Shown: in pieces, positions 8,212 to 17,755 of the stretch | Layout of the letters: each line of letters begins with the position of its first letter | Numbering within the stretch: the first letter of the stretch is position 1 | Source of the DNA: Tepidibacillus fermentans | GTDB taxonomy: Bacteria; Bacillota; Bacilli; Tepidibacillales; Tepidibacillaceae | DNA length: 64,000 nucleotides | Direction of reading: 5' to 3' | Assembly (NCBI RefSeq): GCF_004342885.1 | Contig: NZ_SMAB01000001.1 | Coordinates: forward strand, 124,001-188,000 | Translations under genes and position numbers: made by a program | The notes under the pieces: model-generated | Databases searched by the model: none | What the model was told of the DNA's origin: nothing | Seen by the model: only the letters and a program-made list of their open reading frames with translations

Positions 8212-9159
8212 TTAACTTGTAAGTTTTGTGATCACTAATTGTTTCTCCTGTTCTATCCATAGCTCTTGACTTTTCTGAACAGATATCGGTTTAAAAGAAA
8301 GTGTTTGTCCTGGTCGAAGCTGGGCAACAAGAGGAATATCCACTGATGCGATGATTCCGATTTTTGGGTAACCACCAGTCGTTTGATGATCGCTTAATAA
8401 GATAATCGGCAACCCATTGTCCGGCACTTGAATCGCTCCTAAAGGGATCGCATCTGTAATGATATTCTGATGGATTCGATATTCTAAGGGTTCTCCATCT
8501 AACCGGTAACCCATTCGATCCGATTGTCTAGAAACCGTATAAACTGTTGAGAAGAATCTCCGGATACTTTCCTTGGTAAAATAATTGGCTTGTGGGGTAA
8601 TTACGACACGAGCTGTTAGATGTTTTGAATAGGTTGGAATCAATTCTTTTGCTAAACTCCTTTTTAGCAGGTGATCTGACTTAACATCAGTTCTTCCCAA
8701 CAGGATATCCCGATTTTTTAACAATCGGCCTAATCCTCCAAAGCGTCCTCGTAAATAGGTAGATTTACTGTTTAAAAAGACTTCACCATGAATACCGCCG
8801 CGAATCGCCAAATAATTAATATAGCCTTCTTCAGGAACACCAATTTCTAGATAATCCCCTTTTTCAACGTGAAACCCTTTCCACAACGGAACTGTTGTTC
8901 CATTTAATAATACCCTCGTCTTCGCACCCGTAATTGCAATATAAGATGAAGCCAATATACGAAAAATAGTATTTCCATAAAACATTTCAATTGCAGCTTC
9001 ACCTTCTCGATTCCCTACAAGATAGTTTCCTAGACGTAAAGCATAGGAATCCATCGCTCCGCCCACAATAACACCATATTCTTGATATCCATACCTTCCG
9101 AGGTCCTGAATCGAGGTGTGTAACCCTGCTTTGGTTATTTCCAGTATAGGATGAGTCAT
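8212..9159 (-). CDS. pxpC: 5-oxoprolinase subunit PxpC (KipA/biotin-dependent carboxyltransferase-like)
   Basis: The sequence contains family signatures GLHTSIQDLGRYGYQEYGV near the N-terminus, GGAMDSYALRLGN, and SDRMGYRLDG and LLSDHQTTGGYPKIG in the second half. PxpC pairs with PxpB (resembling domains of urea/biotin carboxyltransferases) and, with PxpA, cleaves 5-oxoproline to glutamate using ATP. In Bacillus subtilis the homolog is KipA. The start ATG at 9157-9159 overlaps the pxpA stop; a GTG nine bases upstream is a less well spaced alternative. It is the last gene of a four-gene operon. Confidence 0.93.
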   Translation of the reverse strand: MTHPILEITKAGLHTSIQDLGRYGYQEYGVIVGGAMDSYALRLGNYLVGNREGEAAIEMFYGNTIFRILASSYIAITGAKTRVLLNGTTVPLWKGFHVEKGDYLEIGVPEEGYINYLAIRGGIHGEVFLNSKSTYLRGRFGGLGRLLKNRDILLGRTDVKSDHLLKRSLAKELIPTYSKHLTARVVITPQANYFTKESIRRFFSTVYTVSRQSDRMGYRLDGEPLEYRIHQNIITDAIPLGAIQVPDNGLPIILLSDHQTTGGYPKIGIIASVDIPLVAQLRPGQTLSFKPISVQKSQELWIEQEKQLVITKLTS

Positions 9160-9164
9160 CTTGA

Positions 9165-9935
9165 TCACCCCACGATAGACTTACCAATTGGAATGAGTTC
9201 GATTTGTTCTGCTATTAATCGATCATAGACAGCCTTAGCCAAAGTAAGCGCATGTTCACCATCACCATGAACACACAATGTATCCGCATCCATTATAACC
9301 CAAGTGCCATCAGTAGCTTGTACCCTCTTTTCTTTGATTAAACGAACCACTCTTTCTGCTGCTTCGTTAGGGTCATAGACATAAGCGTTCTCCTTTGTCC
9401 TTGGGGTAAGGGATCCATCATTTTGATAAGTTCGATCCACAAAAAATTCTCTCGCTATTCTTAACCCTTTCTCTTTTGCGGCCTGAAGCAATTTCCCACC
9501 GTCAATTCCAAAAACAATCAGATTCTTATCAAAGTCATAGATGGCATTCACAATGGCTTGCGAAAGTTCCAAATCTTTATGAGCCATATTATACAGAGCA
9601 CCGTGTGGCTTTACATGTTGTAATCGTACTTGATGTACATCTGTAAATGCCTTTATTGCACCCAATTGATAAAGAACATCATAATAGATTTCTTCTGGAC
9701 TTACTATTATTCCTTTTCGGCCAAAACCACGGACATCATAAAACCCTGGATGTGCGCCTACAGCGACTCCCATTTCTTTTGCGAACAAAATCGTTTGATG
9801 AAGTGTCTTTGGATCTCCTGCATGAAATCCACAGGCCACATTTGCAGACGTGATATACTTCATCAATTCTCGATCATTCCCTACTTTAAAATGGCCAAAA
9901 CTCTCCCCCATGTCGCTATTGATATCAATTTTCAT
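9165..9935 (-). CDS. pxpA: 5-oxoprolinase subunit PxpA (LamB/YcsF family)
   Basis: The start IDINSDMGESFG and motifs TSANVACGFHAGDP, GAHPGFYD and VKPHGALYN are diagnostic of the LamB/YcsF family. It is the catalytic partner of PxpBC in ATP-dependent opening of 5-oxoproline to glutamate. The length (about 257 aa) is normal. It overlaps pxpB by about 11 bp and pxpC starts at its stop, which shows translational coupling. The ATG at 9933-9935 is preferred; GTG at 9941 is possible. Confidence 0.93.
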   Translation of the reverse strand: MKIDINSDMGESFGHFKVGNDRELMKYITSANVACGFHAGDPKTLHQTILFAKEMGVAVGAHPGFYDVRGFGRKGIIVSPEEIYYDVLYQLGAIKAFTDVHQVRLQHVKPHGALYNMAHKDLELSQAIVNAIYDFDKNLIVFGIDGGKLLQAAKEKGLRIAREFFVDRTYQNDGSLTPRTKENAYVYDPNEAAERVVRLIKEKRVQATDGTWVIMDADTLCVHGDGEHALTLAKAVYDRLIAEQIELIPIGKSIVG

Positions 9936-10683
9936 ACCCACTCATCCTTTCTATCCTCTCTATTTGCACTTGATAGATTCCTTTCCTAATCTGCTCTTCG
10001 ATTTGTTCATATTGAATCAGATCGATGGAAACAAAACGGATCAAATCCCCTGCACGTAATAGAATAGGGTTAGACTCTTCTTTTTTCTCAAAAAGAGGCA
10101 CAGGGGTATGGCCAATAATTTGCCATCCCCCTGGGGTAGATAAAGGATAAACCCCTGTTTGTTTCCCTGCTATCCCAACCGATCCAGCCGGAATTTGAAC
10201 TCTGGGTTTTTCTAATCGAGGGGTATGCAAGATTTCAGGTAATCCCCCTAGATAAGGAAATCCTGGAGCAAATCCTAGCATATAAACTCGGTAATCGATC
10301 GATGTATGAACTCGAATCACCTCTTCACGATCAATCCCGTGATAATTAGCGACATAATCTAAATCAGGACCATATTCTCCACCATAGAGTACTGGTAGAT
10401 AGATCAAACGCTGATTTTCAATCTGGTATGTCATTTTTTGGTTAAGCCAACCTTGAATTCGTCTTTTGATTTCCTCATAAGACAAAATGAGAGGATTATA
10501 GTAAATGGTCACATCTGTATAGGTTGGAACAGACTCGATAATGCCATCAACGACTTGTTTAGATAAATATTGCGCAAATGCAATGACTCTACCATTGATT
10601 TCCGGGGAAATTTCATCTCCAAATTTTACCGTAATCGCTTTGTCCCCTATAGGGTAGATAGAGGCTCTATTTCTCACCATCAT
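9925..10683 (-). CDS. pxpB: 5-oxoprolinase subunit PxpB (KipI family)
   Basis: Diagnostic motifs are IYPIGDKAITVKFGDEI at the N-terminus, GFAPGFPYLGGLPE near the middle, and PRVQIPAGSVGIAGKQTGVYPLSTPGGWQIIG in the C-terminal half (carboxyltransferase-type subunit C). It forms the PxpBC complex. The B. subtilis homolog KipI also inhibits sporulation kinase KinA, so a link to sporulation is possible but not shown here. Three candidate starts (ATG, ATG, GTG) follow one AGGGGG site, so the exact N-terminus is uncertain by two residues. Confidence 0.93.
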   Translation of the reverse strand: MMVRNRASIYPIGDKAITVKFGDEISPEINGRVIAFAQYLSKQVVDGIIESVPTYTDVTIYYNPLILSYEEIKRRIQGWLNQKMTYQIENQRLIYLPVLYGGEYGPDLDYVANYHGIDREEVIRVHTSIDYRVYMLGFAPGFPYLGGLPEILHTPRLEKPRVQIPAGSVGIAGKQTGVYPLSTPGGWQIIGHTPVPLFEKKEESNPILLRAGDLIRFVSIDLIQYEQIEEQIRKGIYQVQIERIERMSGYEN

Positions 10684-10707
10684 TCCCCCTAACCATATAT
10701 CTCTCTA

Positions 10708-11943
10708 TTACTTCCACAAGTCAGCAATTCCTTGGAGTGAAACCCAACCGGCATAAGTTGTTATTGCAACCGCAAAAATGCCAAAAAGGATCATCCACAT
10801 CGGATGTTTATAGGTTTCCCCGACAATTTTTTTATTCCGCGATCCAATAAGGATTGAACCCAATGTTAACGGTAGAATTAGACCATTTAATGAGCCAGCA
10901 ATAACCAACAACGTTACTGGTTTACCTACGATGGTGAATACAAGTGTGGAGAACAAAATAAACACTATGATGATATAGTTGTTGAACTTATCAAAGAACG
11001 GATGGAAAGAACGTAAGAAAGAAACACTTGTATACGCCGCACCAATTACAGAGGTGATTGCTGCAGACCATAAAACGATACCAAAAAATTTATAACCCAA
11101 ATCTCCTAAAGCAATTTTAAATGCGTCAGCAGCTGGATTTGTTGGATCTAACTTGTGCCCCGCTGTAACGACACCTAGTACTGCAAGAAATAAAAAGACA
11201 CGCATAATTCCTGTGACAATAATACCGAGAGTGGAAGCACGATTGACTTCAGGAATACTCTCTTCCCCTGTAATTCCCGCATCCAATAAACGATGACCAC
11301 CAGCAAATGTAATATATCCCCCAACCGTTCCACCAATCAATGTAATTATTGGTAAAAACAAGATTCCGTAATCATCTGGTAAAAAACTTTTCACTACGGC
11401 TTGTCCAACCGGTGGGTGTGTCGTAAACATAACATATCCCACAAGGATAATCATGATTCCACCTAATACTTGAGCGATTAAATCCATCACTTTTCCTGAT
11501 TCTTTTATACTAAAAACAATAATCGCTAATATTGCAGAAATGACTGCACCTTTAACCGGTGAAATTCCAAAAATAACATTTAACCCCAAGCCTGCTCCTG
11601 CAACGTTACCGATATTAAACGTAAGACCTCCTAACACGATTAATGCGGCAACTAAATGTCCAAGTCCTGGGAAAACCATATTCGCAATATCCTGACCCCT
11701 TTTTCTTGATACAGCAATAATCCTCCAAATATTTACTTGCGCACCAATATCAACAATAATCGAAGCTAAAATCGCAAAGGCAAAATTCGCGAGAAATTTT
11801 TCCGTAAAAACTGTTGTCTGTGTTAAAAAACCCGGCCCAATAGCAGATGTTGCCATGATAAAGATTGCACCAAGAATAATTCCTAACTTTCCTTTTTTCT
11901 TTTGTGGCTTTGTTGTGTTTGTAATCATCGTATGATCTGCCAT
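10708..11943 (-). CDS. ycsG: NRAMP-family transporter of the YcsG type
   Basis: The 411-residue protein has about 11 hydrophobic helices, and near helix 1 the sequence AIGPGFLTQTTVFTE corresponds to the NRAMP substrate site, but without the DPGN motif of metal transporters. In B. subtilis, YcsG sits beside PxpA and YcsI in the same way. I infer it imports a substrate for the 5-oxoprolinase pathway (5-oxoproline or a related compound), or a metal needed by it. It is the first gene of the four-gene operon, with pxpB 24 bp downstream and an AGGGAGAG ribosome site. Confidence 0.85.
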   Translation of the reverse strand: MADHTMITNTTKPQKKKGKLGIILGAIFIMATSAIGPGFLTQTTVFTEKFLANFAFAILASIIVDIGAQVNIWRIIAVSRKRGQDIANMVFPGLGHLVAALIVLGGLTFNIGNVAGAGLGLNVIFGISPVKGAVISAILAIIVFSIKESGKVMDLIAQVLGGIMIILVGYVMFTTHPPVGQAVVKSFLPDDYGILFLPIITLIGGTVGGYITFAGGHRLLDAGITGEESIPEVNRASTLGIIVTGIMRVFLFLAVLGVVTAGHKLDPTNPAADAFKIALGDLGYKFFGIVLWSAAITSVIGAAYTSVSFLRSFHPFFDKFNNYIIIVFILFSTLVFTIVGKPVTLLVIAGSLNGLILPLTLGSILIGSRNKKIVGETYKHPMWMILFGIFAVAITTYAGWVSLQGIADLWK

Positions 11944-11994
11944 TCTTGATTCTCTCCCTCTATAAAATTAAATTCATCTCACGATTTCTAGTGT

Positions 11995-12440
11995 TTTCTT
12001 ACAATTTCACAATGATTGTTTGATGATAGGTATCGATTTTGATGGATAAAAATTGAATTTCTTTAAATATTTGGTTTGTAGGGGTATTTGAAAATAAATT
12101 CCATTCCTCAAATTTTAAAAATGAAATAATCGTCGTCTTTCTTCTATGTAGACCGGATTCTTTCTTTTTTAAATTGAGTTCCGCCATTGGCGTGGATGCT
12201 GGTATTGGTTGATGTCACACATTTCTTTAGCCCCTGGAATCGTTTGAACCATATCACTCAATCGTTTTTGGAGCTCGTCTAAACGGTTGGTTAAATACTC
12301 GTACTTCACGAGTAAATATCGTAAATTCTTCTTCAGCCAATTGAGTGCCAGTTTGAAGTCCATTGAAAGATTTGGCGACCTCTTTTAACTGTTCAATTCG
12401 TTTCATGCCTAATATCAAGGGGATTTGACAAATCATTGTC
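11995..12440 (-). pseudogene. IS110/IS902-family transposase remnant
   Basis: Three overlapping short frames together read like the C-terminal half of IS110-type transposases: LTNRLDELQKRLSDMVQTIPGAKEM, then QYQHPRQ, then ELNLKKKESGLHRRKTTI. The segment expected between IPGAKEM..DI and YQHPRQ (helix-hairpin-helix, PGIG) is deleted, and the frame shifts at least twice. No inverted ends were seen, as expected for IS110. It lies between ycsI and ycsG and so separates genes that are adjacent in B. subtilis. Confidence 0.75.
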
Positions 12441-12458
12441 AGGGAATTGGTGTTTGGT

Positions 12459-13235
12459 TTAGCGTGCCAGTTTGGCTGTTGGATAATCCGTAATGAGCAT
12501 ATGCCCTGGAGCGTGAGTAATCATGATCTCTGGTTTGCTATTTAAGACAGCGACTTGAGGTGTTACACCACATGCCCAAAACACAGGCACTTCATCTTCT
12601 GCGATGTCAATGGGATCACCAAAGTCTGGTGAATGGATGTCTTTGATACCAATTTGGTTAGGATCTCCTATATGAATAGGGGAACCATGTGCACTAGGAA
12701 ATCTAGAAGTAATTTCGACAACACGAGGGATTAAAGAATAATGAAATGGTCTCATACTTACAACTTGCTTTCCCCTAAAAGATCCTGCTGGTTCAGTCTC
12801 AATATTCGTAATATACATCGCCACGTTTTTCTCTTGGTTGATGTGTTTTAAGGGTATTCCGTTATTTATTAATTCATTTTCAAAAGTGAAACTGCATCCT
12901 AGAAGAAAGGTTACAAAATCATCTTGCCAAATATCCTTTATATCCAATGGTTCATCAACGAGTTCACCATTTTTAAATACACGGTATTTAGGAACGTCAG
13001 TTCTTATATCAATTATATCATCTGAATATTTTTTTATATAAGGTGAACCGGCATCCGTAATCTCTAATATTGGGCAAGGTTTGGGATTTCTGATAGAAAA
13101 TAATAGAAAATCGTAAGCGTATTTTTTCGGTAGAATGACTACGTTTGCTTGTAATCGATCCATCCCATAACCTGTCGTAGGTTTTGTAAATTCATTAGCT
13201 CTAATTTTCATTCTTAATTGTTGAACATTTTCCAT
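12459..13235 (-). CDS. ycsI: DUF1445 putative hydro-lyase / D-glutamate cyclase-like (YcsI)
   Basis: The 258-residue protein has the conserved DUF1445 pattern: TTGYGMDRLQANVVILPK near the N-terminus, FLLGCSFTFENEL in the centre, VSMRP, IHIGDP and VPVFWACGVTPQVA near the C-terminus. The family includes YcsI of B. subtilis, and a related domain in the mitochondrial D-glutamate cyclase makes 5-oxo-D-proline. Its place beside pxpABC supports a role in producing or interconverting cyclic glutamate. The ATG has a GGGGTGATAAA ribosome site. It is cut off from ycsG by an IS110 remnant. Confidence 0.85.
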   Translation of the reverse strand: MENVQQLRMKIRANEFTKPTTGYGMDRLQANVVILPKKYAYDFLLFSIRNPKPCPILEITDAGSPYIKKYSDDIIDIRTDVPKYRVFKNGELVDEPLDIKDIWQDDFVTFLLGCSFTFENELINNGIPLKHINQEKNVAMYITNIETEPAGSFRGKQVVSMRPFHYSLIPRVVEITSRFPSAHGSPIHIGDPNQIGIKDIHSPDFGDPIDIAEDEVPVFWACGVTPQVAVLNSKPEIMITHAPGHMLITDYPTAKLAR

Positions 13236-13539
13236 TTTATCACCCCATTTTGAATAATTATTATCTTATGTGGCATATTCATGCATTTTTCTCATTCTGT
13301 CCCGATATTCCTCCCTAATACTTTTCAACATTTTTCTTTTTTATGTAAGTTATCATAATATTGTATGTCAGATATTGAAGTTATGATAAAATAATACTAG
13401 TCTAAAACTCCTCCTCCGTCAATAATTTTAAAATTTAAAAAATAATAATAATGTAAAATCTTTTTTTAACAAAAATATAGGCTTGTATGTTCTAACGCCC
13501 AAAAGATATGCTTTTAGAAGCATACATGCCAAAAGCTAA
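13236..13539. other. intergenic region without a recognised gene
   Basis: This A+T-rich stretch lies between the BASS-transporter terminator and ycsI. It should contain the ycsI promoter on the minus strand. One short inverted repeat (ATGCTTTTAGAAGCAT, near 13509) is seen. I find no supported ORF. Confidence 0.4.
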
Positions 13540-13559
13540 AAAAAAAAGGGTTTCCCCTC
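13540..13559 (-). terminator. rho-independent terminator after the BASS transporter gene
   Basis: On the minus strand, AGGGGAAACCCT is followed by ten T. The stem is short but the T-run is long and it sits 14 bp after the stop codon. Confidence 0.6.
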
Positions 13560-13573
13560 TATAAATATGAGCC

Positions 13574-14560
13574 TTAAGCTTTTACGTTTTTATCATTAAC
13601 CTTTATATCATATTCCTCTGAATTCGAGTTACCCATTCGACGAAAAATCGTAGCAGCAATTGGACCAGAGATATTATGCCAAACGCTAAAAATGGCACTA
13701 GGTACGGCAGACAAAGGTGAGAAATGTGCTGCGGCAAGAGCAGCGCTTAAACCGGAGTTTTGCATACCTACTTCAATAGATAAGGCTTTTCTTTTTGCTA
13801 AGTCCAATTTAAATAATTTAGCAAAAAGATAACCTAATAAGAGTCCCAAAATATTATGTAAAATCACGACAGTAAAAAGAAGAAAGCCTGTTTCTGCAAT
13901 CTTTTGTTGACTTCCTGCAACAACTCCCATTACAATGGCAACAATGGCGATAACCGAAATCAAAGGAAGAACTTGAGTACCAGCTTCAGCCTGTTTTTTA
14001 AATACCGTTTTTATAATAAGTCCCAATACTATTGGAATGATCACGATTTTCACAATTGACCAAAATAGTGCTCCTCCATTTACTGGTACCCATTGACTAG
14101 CCAAGATATAGATAAGAAAAGGAGTAACAATTGGTGCTAATAATGTGGTAACAGAAGTAATGGCAACCGATAAAGCTAGATCACCTTTTGCTAAAAAGGT
14201 CATGACATTAGACGCTGTTCCTCCAGGTGCACTTCCTACCAAAATAACACCTACCGCTACTTCAGGTGGCAACGCTAACCCTTTCGCTAAACCAAATGCA
14301 ATGGCCGGCATGATCAAAAACTGTCCTAATACCCCAATCACAACATCTTTTGGTCGACGAAAAACCTCTTTAAAATCAGCCGCTGAAAGAGTTAAACCCA
14401 TTCCAAACATAATAATCCCTAATAAAGGTACAATGTATTTTCCTAACCAGACAAATGAAGATGGAAAGAAGTAAGCTAAGACAGCAAAAAATAACACCCA
14501 TACAGCAAACGTTCTTCCTACAAATGAACTCAATTTAGCTAGTGTATTCAGTTTAATCAC
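13574..14560 (-). CDS. bile acid:sodium symporter family (BASS) transporter
   Basis: The 328-residue protein has 9-10 membrane helices and BASS signatures MFGMGLTLSAADF near residue 55, GSAPGGTASNVMTFLAKGD near residue 110, and GMQNSGLSAALAAAHF near residue 265. These polar residues form the Na+ sites. Bacterial members move organic anions, and some plant relatives move 2-oxo acids or chain-elongated acids. It follows leuD by about 30 bp on the same strand, so it is probably co-transcribed with leuCD and may carry a substrate or product of that pathway. The start appears to be GTG in a GAGGAGTG context. Confidence 0.85.
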   Translation of the reverse strand: MIKLNTLAKLSSFVGRTFAVWVLFFAVLAYFFPSSFVWLGKYIVPLLGIIMFGMGLTLSAADFKEVFRRPKDVVIGVLGQFLIMPAIAFGLAKGLALPPEVAVGVILVGSAPGGTASNVMTFLAKGDLALSVAITSVTTLLAPIVTPFLIYILASQWVPVNGGALFWSIVKIVIIPIVLGLIIKTVFKKQAEAGTQVLPLISVIAIVAIVMGVVAGSQQKIAETGFLLFTVVILHNILGLLLGYLFAKLFKLDLAKRKALSIEVGMQNSGLSAALAAAHFSPLSAVPSAIFSVWHNISGPIAATIFRRMGNSNSEEYDIKVNDKNVKA

Positions 14561-14592
14561 TCCTCACAATGCAATATGAATAAATTCTTTTA

Positions 14593-15201
14593 CTAATAAG
14601 AAATCTTGTAATATGATGGCAATTTTTCTTCATATGCTTTTATCTTTTCTTCATGTTCAAGGGTGATCCCAATATCATCAAGGCCATGAAGTAGTAAGTA
14701 TTTGCGATAAGGATCCACTTCAAAGGTGAATTGTAAACCTTCATCATCTTGAATCGTTTGTTCCTTAAGATCAACCGTCAATTGGTATCCTTCTTTTTCT
14801 CTGACACGTTGAAAAATCTGATCCACTTCTTCTTCTGTTAAGCGAATGGGTAAAATGCCGTTTTTAAAACAGTTGTTATAAAAAATATCGGCAAACGATG
14901 GTGCAATAATGACTTGAAACCCATAGTCAAGTAATGCCCATGGCGCATGTTCCCTTGAAGAACCACAACCAAAATTGGCCCTTGCAACAAGAATGTTTGC
15001 CCCTTGATACCTCTCCTGATTCAATTCAAACTCAGGTTTGGGACTACCTTGATGATCAAATCTCCATTCGTAAAAAAGAAACTGTCCAAACCCAGAACGT
15101 TCAATTCGTTTCAAAAATTGTTTCGGAATGATGGCGTCTGTATCCACATTCACTCGATCTAGAGGTGCAACTATACTGGTTAATCGATGAAAAGGTTTCA
15201 T
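14593..15201 (-). CDS. leuD: 3-isopropylmalate dehydratase small subunit
   Basis: This is a textbook LeuD: the N-terminal [16 protein letters not shown] motif, then [20 protein letters not shown] (substrate-binding, aconitase swivel domain), and the expected length of 202 residues. With LeuC it isomerises 2- and 3-isopropylmalate. It follows leuC by 15 bp and has a GGGAGGAG ribosome site. No other leu or ilv gene is in the window, so this pair is detached from a complete leucine operon. Confidence 0.96.
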   Translation of the reverse strand: MKPFHRLTSIVAPLDRVNVDTDAIIPKQFLKRIERSGFGQFLFYEWRFDHQGSPKPEFELNQERYQGANILVARANFGCGSSREHAPWALLDYGFQVIIAPSFADIFYNNCFKNGILPIRLTEEEVDQIFQRVREKEGYQLTVDLKEQTIQDDEGLQFTFEVDPYRKYLLLHGLDDIGITLEHEEKIKAYEEKLPSYYKISY

Positions 15202-15216
15202 AAAACTTCTCCTCCC

Positions 15217-16623
15217 CTATTGATATTTCCATTCACGAATATCGGTAAAGTGCCCTTTAATCGCTGCTGCAGCTGCCATTGCTGGACTTACTAAATGGGT
15301 TCTCCCATCTCTTCCTTGACGTCCTTCAAAGTTCCGATTTGAAGTAGAAGCACAGCGTTCATAAGGTTGCAAAACATCGGGATTCATCGCTAAACACATA
15401 CTGCATCCAGGCTCTCTCCATTCAAGCCCAGCCTCGATGAAAATTTTATCCAATCCCTCTTTTTCAGCTTGTTTTTTTACCTCTTGTGATCCAGGAACGA
15501 CAATGGCGTGAACATGCGGGGCCACTTTATACCCTTTAACCACTTTTGCTGCAGCACGAAGGTCTTCCAATCTTCCATTCGTACACGAACCAATAAACAC
15601 CTTATCAATTTTCACTTCATTCATTGGTGTTCCTGGAGTTAGTCCCATATATTTTAATGCCGCCTCTGCCGCTTTCTGTTCATTCACTGTTTTAAAATCT
15701 GCTGGATTGGGTACCGATTTTGTAATGTCTGTTCCCATTCCAGGACTTGTTCCCCATGTCACTTGAGGTAGAATCTCTCTTGCATCAATTTCCACTACTC
15801 TATCATATACAGCGCCTGGATCTGTTACTAATTGTTTCCATTCTTCTACCGCTTTTACCCAGTCTTCCCCTTTAGGTGCATAACGGCGACCTTCTAAATA
15901 TTGAAACGTAGTCTCATCTGGAGCGATCATTCCTGCTCTAGCTCCTGCTTCAATCGACATATTACATATTGTCATCCGTTCTTCCATATTCATTTTACGA
16001 ATCGCTTCTCCGGTATATTCAATCACATATCCTGTCGCAAAATCCGTTCCATATTTTGCAATAATTGCAAGAATAAGATCTTTTGCTGTTGTACCTTCAG
16101 GCATTTCTCCATTAACCCGAACTTCTAAAGTTTTTGGTTTCGATTGTTGGAGACATTGCGTTGCCAAAACATGTTCAACCTCACTTGTTCCAATTCCAAA
16201 AGCTAGCGCTCCAAAGGCTCCATGTGTCGATGTATGACTATCACCACAAACAATCGTTTTACCTGGAAGGGTTAACCCAAGCTCAGGACCAATAATATGA
16301 ACAATCCCTTGATCCGGACTATGCATATCTGCTAAGGGGACACCGAATTCTTTACAATTCTTGATTAATGTATCGATTTGTTGCTTGGCAATCGGGTCTG
16401 TTATATTGAAACGATCCTTTGTTGGAACATTATGGTCCATCGTGGCAAAGGTTAAATCAGGTCTTCTTACTTTCCTACCAGCCAACCGTAATCCTTCAAA
16501 TGCTTGAGGTGAAGTGACTTCATGGACAAGATGAAGGTCAATGTAAAGAAGGCTTGGTTTCCCATCCTCTTGGTGAACAATATGTCGATCCCAAATCTTT
16601 TCAAACATGGTACGAGGTCTCAT
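15217..16623 (-). CDS. leuC: 3-isopropylmalate dehydratase large subunit
   Basis: The 468-residue length and motifs match Leu[32 protein letters not shown], the cluster cysteines in [11 protein letters not shown] and [11 protein letters not shown], and the C-terminal [13 protein letters not shown]. It binds a labile 4Fe-4S cluster that acts as Lewis acid in the isomerisation. It is the first gene of the leuC-leuD-BASS operon. A divergent LysR regulator lies 119 bp upstream. The ATG has an AAAGGAGA site. Confidence 0.96.
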   Translation of the reverse strand: MRPRTMFEKIWDRHIVHQEDGKPSLLYIDLHLVHEVTSPQAFEGLRLAGRKVRRPDLTFATMDHNVPTKDRFNITDPIAKQQIDTLIKNCKEFGVPLADMHSPDQGIVHIIGPELGLTLPGKTIVCGDSHTSTHGAFGALAFGIGTSEVEHVLATQCLQQSKPKTLEVRVNGEMPEGTTAKDLILAIIAKYGTDFATGYVIEYTGEAIRKMNMEERMTICNMSIEAGARAGMIAPDETTFQYLEGRRYAPKGEDWVKAVEEWKQLVTDPGAVYDRVVEIDAREILPQVTWGTSPGMGTDITKSVPNPADFKTVNEQKAAEAALKYMGLTPGTPMNEVKIDKVFIGSCTNGRLEDLRAAAKVVKGYKVAPHVHAIVVPGSQEVKKQAEKEGLDKIFIEAGLEWREPGCSMCLAMNPDVLQPYERCASTSNRNFEGRQGRDGRTHLVSPAMAAAAAIKGHFTDIREWKYQ

Positions 16624-16712
16624 CCGTAAATCTCCTTTCCAATTTTCAAACTTTTTACTCTATTTTTAACATGTTCAATTCATTAGGTCTAAGATATAAT
16701 ATCTATAAATAC

Positions 16713-16729
16713 TATAGGTTTTACCTATA
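16713..16729. promoter_or_regulatory. palindromic LysR-type operator between leuC and its regulator
   Basis: TATAGGT-TTT-ACCTATA is a perfect palindrome with a T-N11-A core, the usual LysR-type binding pattern. It lies in the divergent intergenic region, 14 bp before the regulator's start codon, where it could repress the regulator's own gene and activate leuCD. Confidence 0.55.
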
Positions 16730-16742
16730 ATGAGGTGTTCAC

Positions 16743-17639
16743 ATGGAACTACGAGTGCTTGAATATGCATTGGTTCTAGCCCAAGAAAAAAATTTCTCCA
16801 AAGCGGCAGAGAAGCTGCATATTGCTCAACCATCATTAAGCCAACAGATCAAGAAATTAGAGCAGGAAGTAGGAATTCAGTTATTTGAAAGAAGACCAGG
16901 GGATATTGAACTTACCTATGCAGGGAGACGTTTTATTGATCAAGCTGCAAAAATACTAGATCATGTGGAACAATTGAAAAAGGAAATGATCGATGTGGCA
17001 GAGATGAAAAAAGGACAGCTGATCATTGGAAGCCTACCCATTACCGGTTCCCATCTTTTGCCATTAGCCTTACCACTTTTTCAAAAGCAATATCCGGGGA
17101 TTGAGCTAGTATTAATCGAAGAAACAACTTCTAACCTTGAATCATTAACTGCTAAAGGCCACACTGATATTAGTTTATTATCTCTGCCAATTCTAGCCCC
17201 TGGGGTAGAAGGAATTCCTCTTCTAGAAGAAGAGATACTACTTGCTGTTCCTCCTTCCCATCCGTTAGCAAAACAAAAACAAGTCAATCTAGTAGATTTT
17301 CAAAACGATTCTTTTATTCTATTAAAAAAAGGGCAAGGCTTCCGTCAAATTGCTGAACAACTCTGTCAACAAGCAGGATTTCAACCAAACGTAGTTTTTG
17401 AAAGTACAAATATTGAGACCATACAATCCCTAGTTTCTACGGGAATGGGGGTTTCCTTCGTGCCAAAGATGGTTGCGAGATCTAACCTTTCTCAGGGATT
17501 AGCACCTGTTTATCTTCAAATTGGAAATGACCCACCTACTCGTACTCTTGTAATCGGATATAAAAAAGGCCGCTATCTCTCAAAAGCAGCCCTTGCATTT
17601 ATTGATGTAATGAAGGAAGTAGCGAAACAGTTAAAATAA
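16743..17639 (+). CDS. LysR-family transcriptional regulator
   Basis: The N-terminal winged helix-turn-helix is clear (LAQEKNFSKAAEKLHIAQPSLSQQIKKLEQEVG), followed by the periplasmic-binding-protein-like effector domain, total 298 residues. It is divergent from leuC-leuD-BASS and is probably their regulator, responding to a pathway intermediate. The family alone does not tell which ligand. A palindrome sits just before its start codon. Confidence 0.93.
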   Translation: MELRVLEYALVLAQEKNFSKAAEKLHIAQPSLSQQIKKLEQEVGIQLFERRPGDIELTYAGRRFIDQAAKILDHVEQLKKEMIDVAEMKKGQLIIGSLPITGSHLLPLALPLFQKQYPGIELVLIEETTSNLESLTAKGHTDISLLSLPILAPGVEGIPLLEEEILLAVPPSHPLAKQKQVNLVDFQNDSFILLKKGQGFRQIAEQLCQQAGFQPNVVFESTNIETIQSLVSTGMGVSFVPKMVARSNLSQGLAPVYLQIGNDPPTRTLVIGYKKGRYLSKAALAFIDVMKEVAKQLK

Positions 17640-17715
17640 TTCTACCATCGTATGTACCGTTGGGTAGAAGGGTACATTAAGATAAGTTAAAGACTTTATA
17701 CCCGTATGCGCGTCA

Positions 17716-17745
17716 CAAAAAAAGAACCCTTTTGCAAAGGTTCTT
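17716..17745 (-). terminator. terminator after the RarD-like gene
   Basis: AGAACC...GGTTCT hairpin with an A/T-rich inner stem, followed on the minus strand by seven T. It lies just behind the stop of the EamA transporter gene and between it and the convergent lysR gene. Confidence 0.8.
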
Positions 17746-17755
17746 CAATCCCGAA

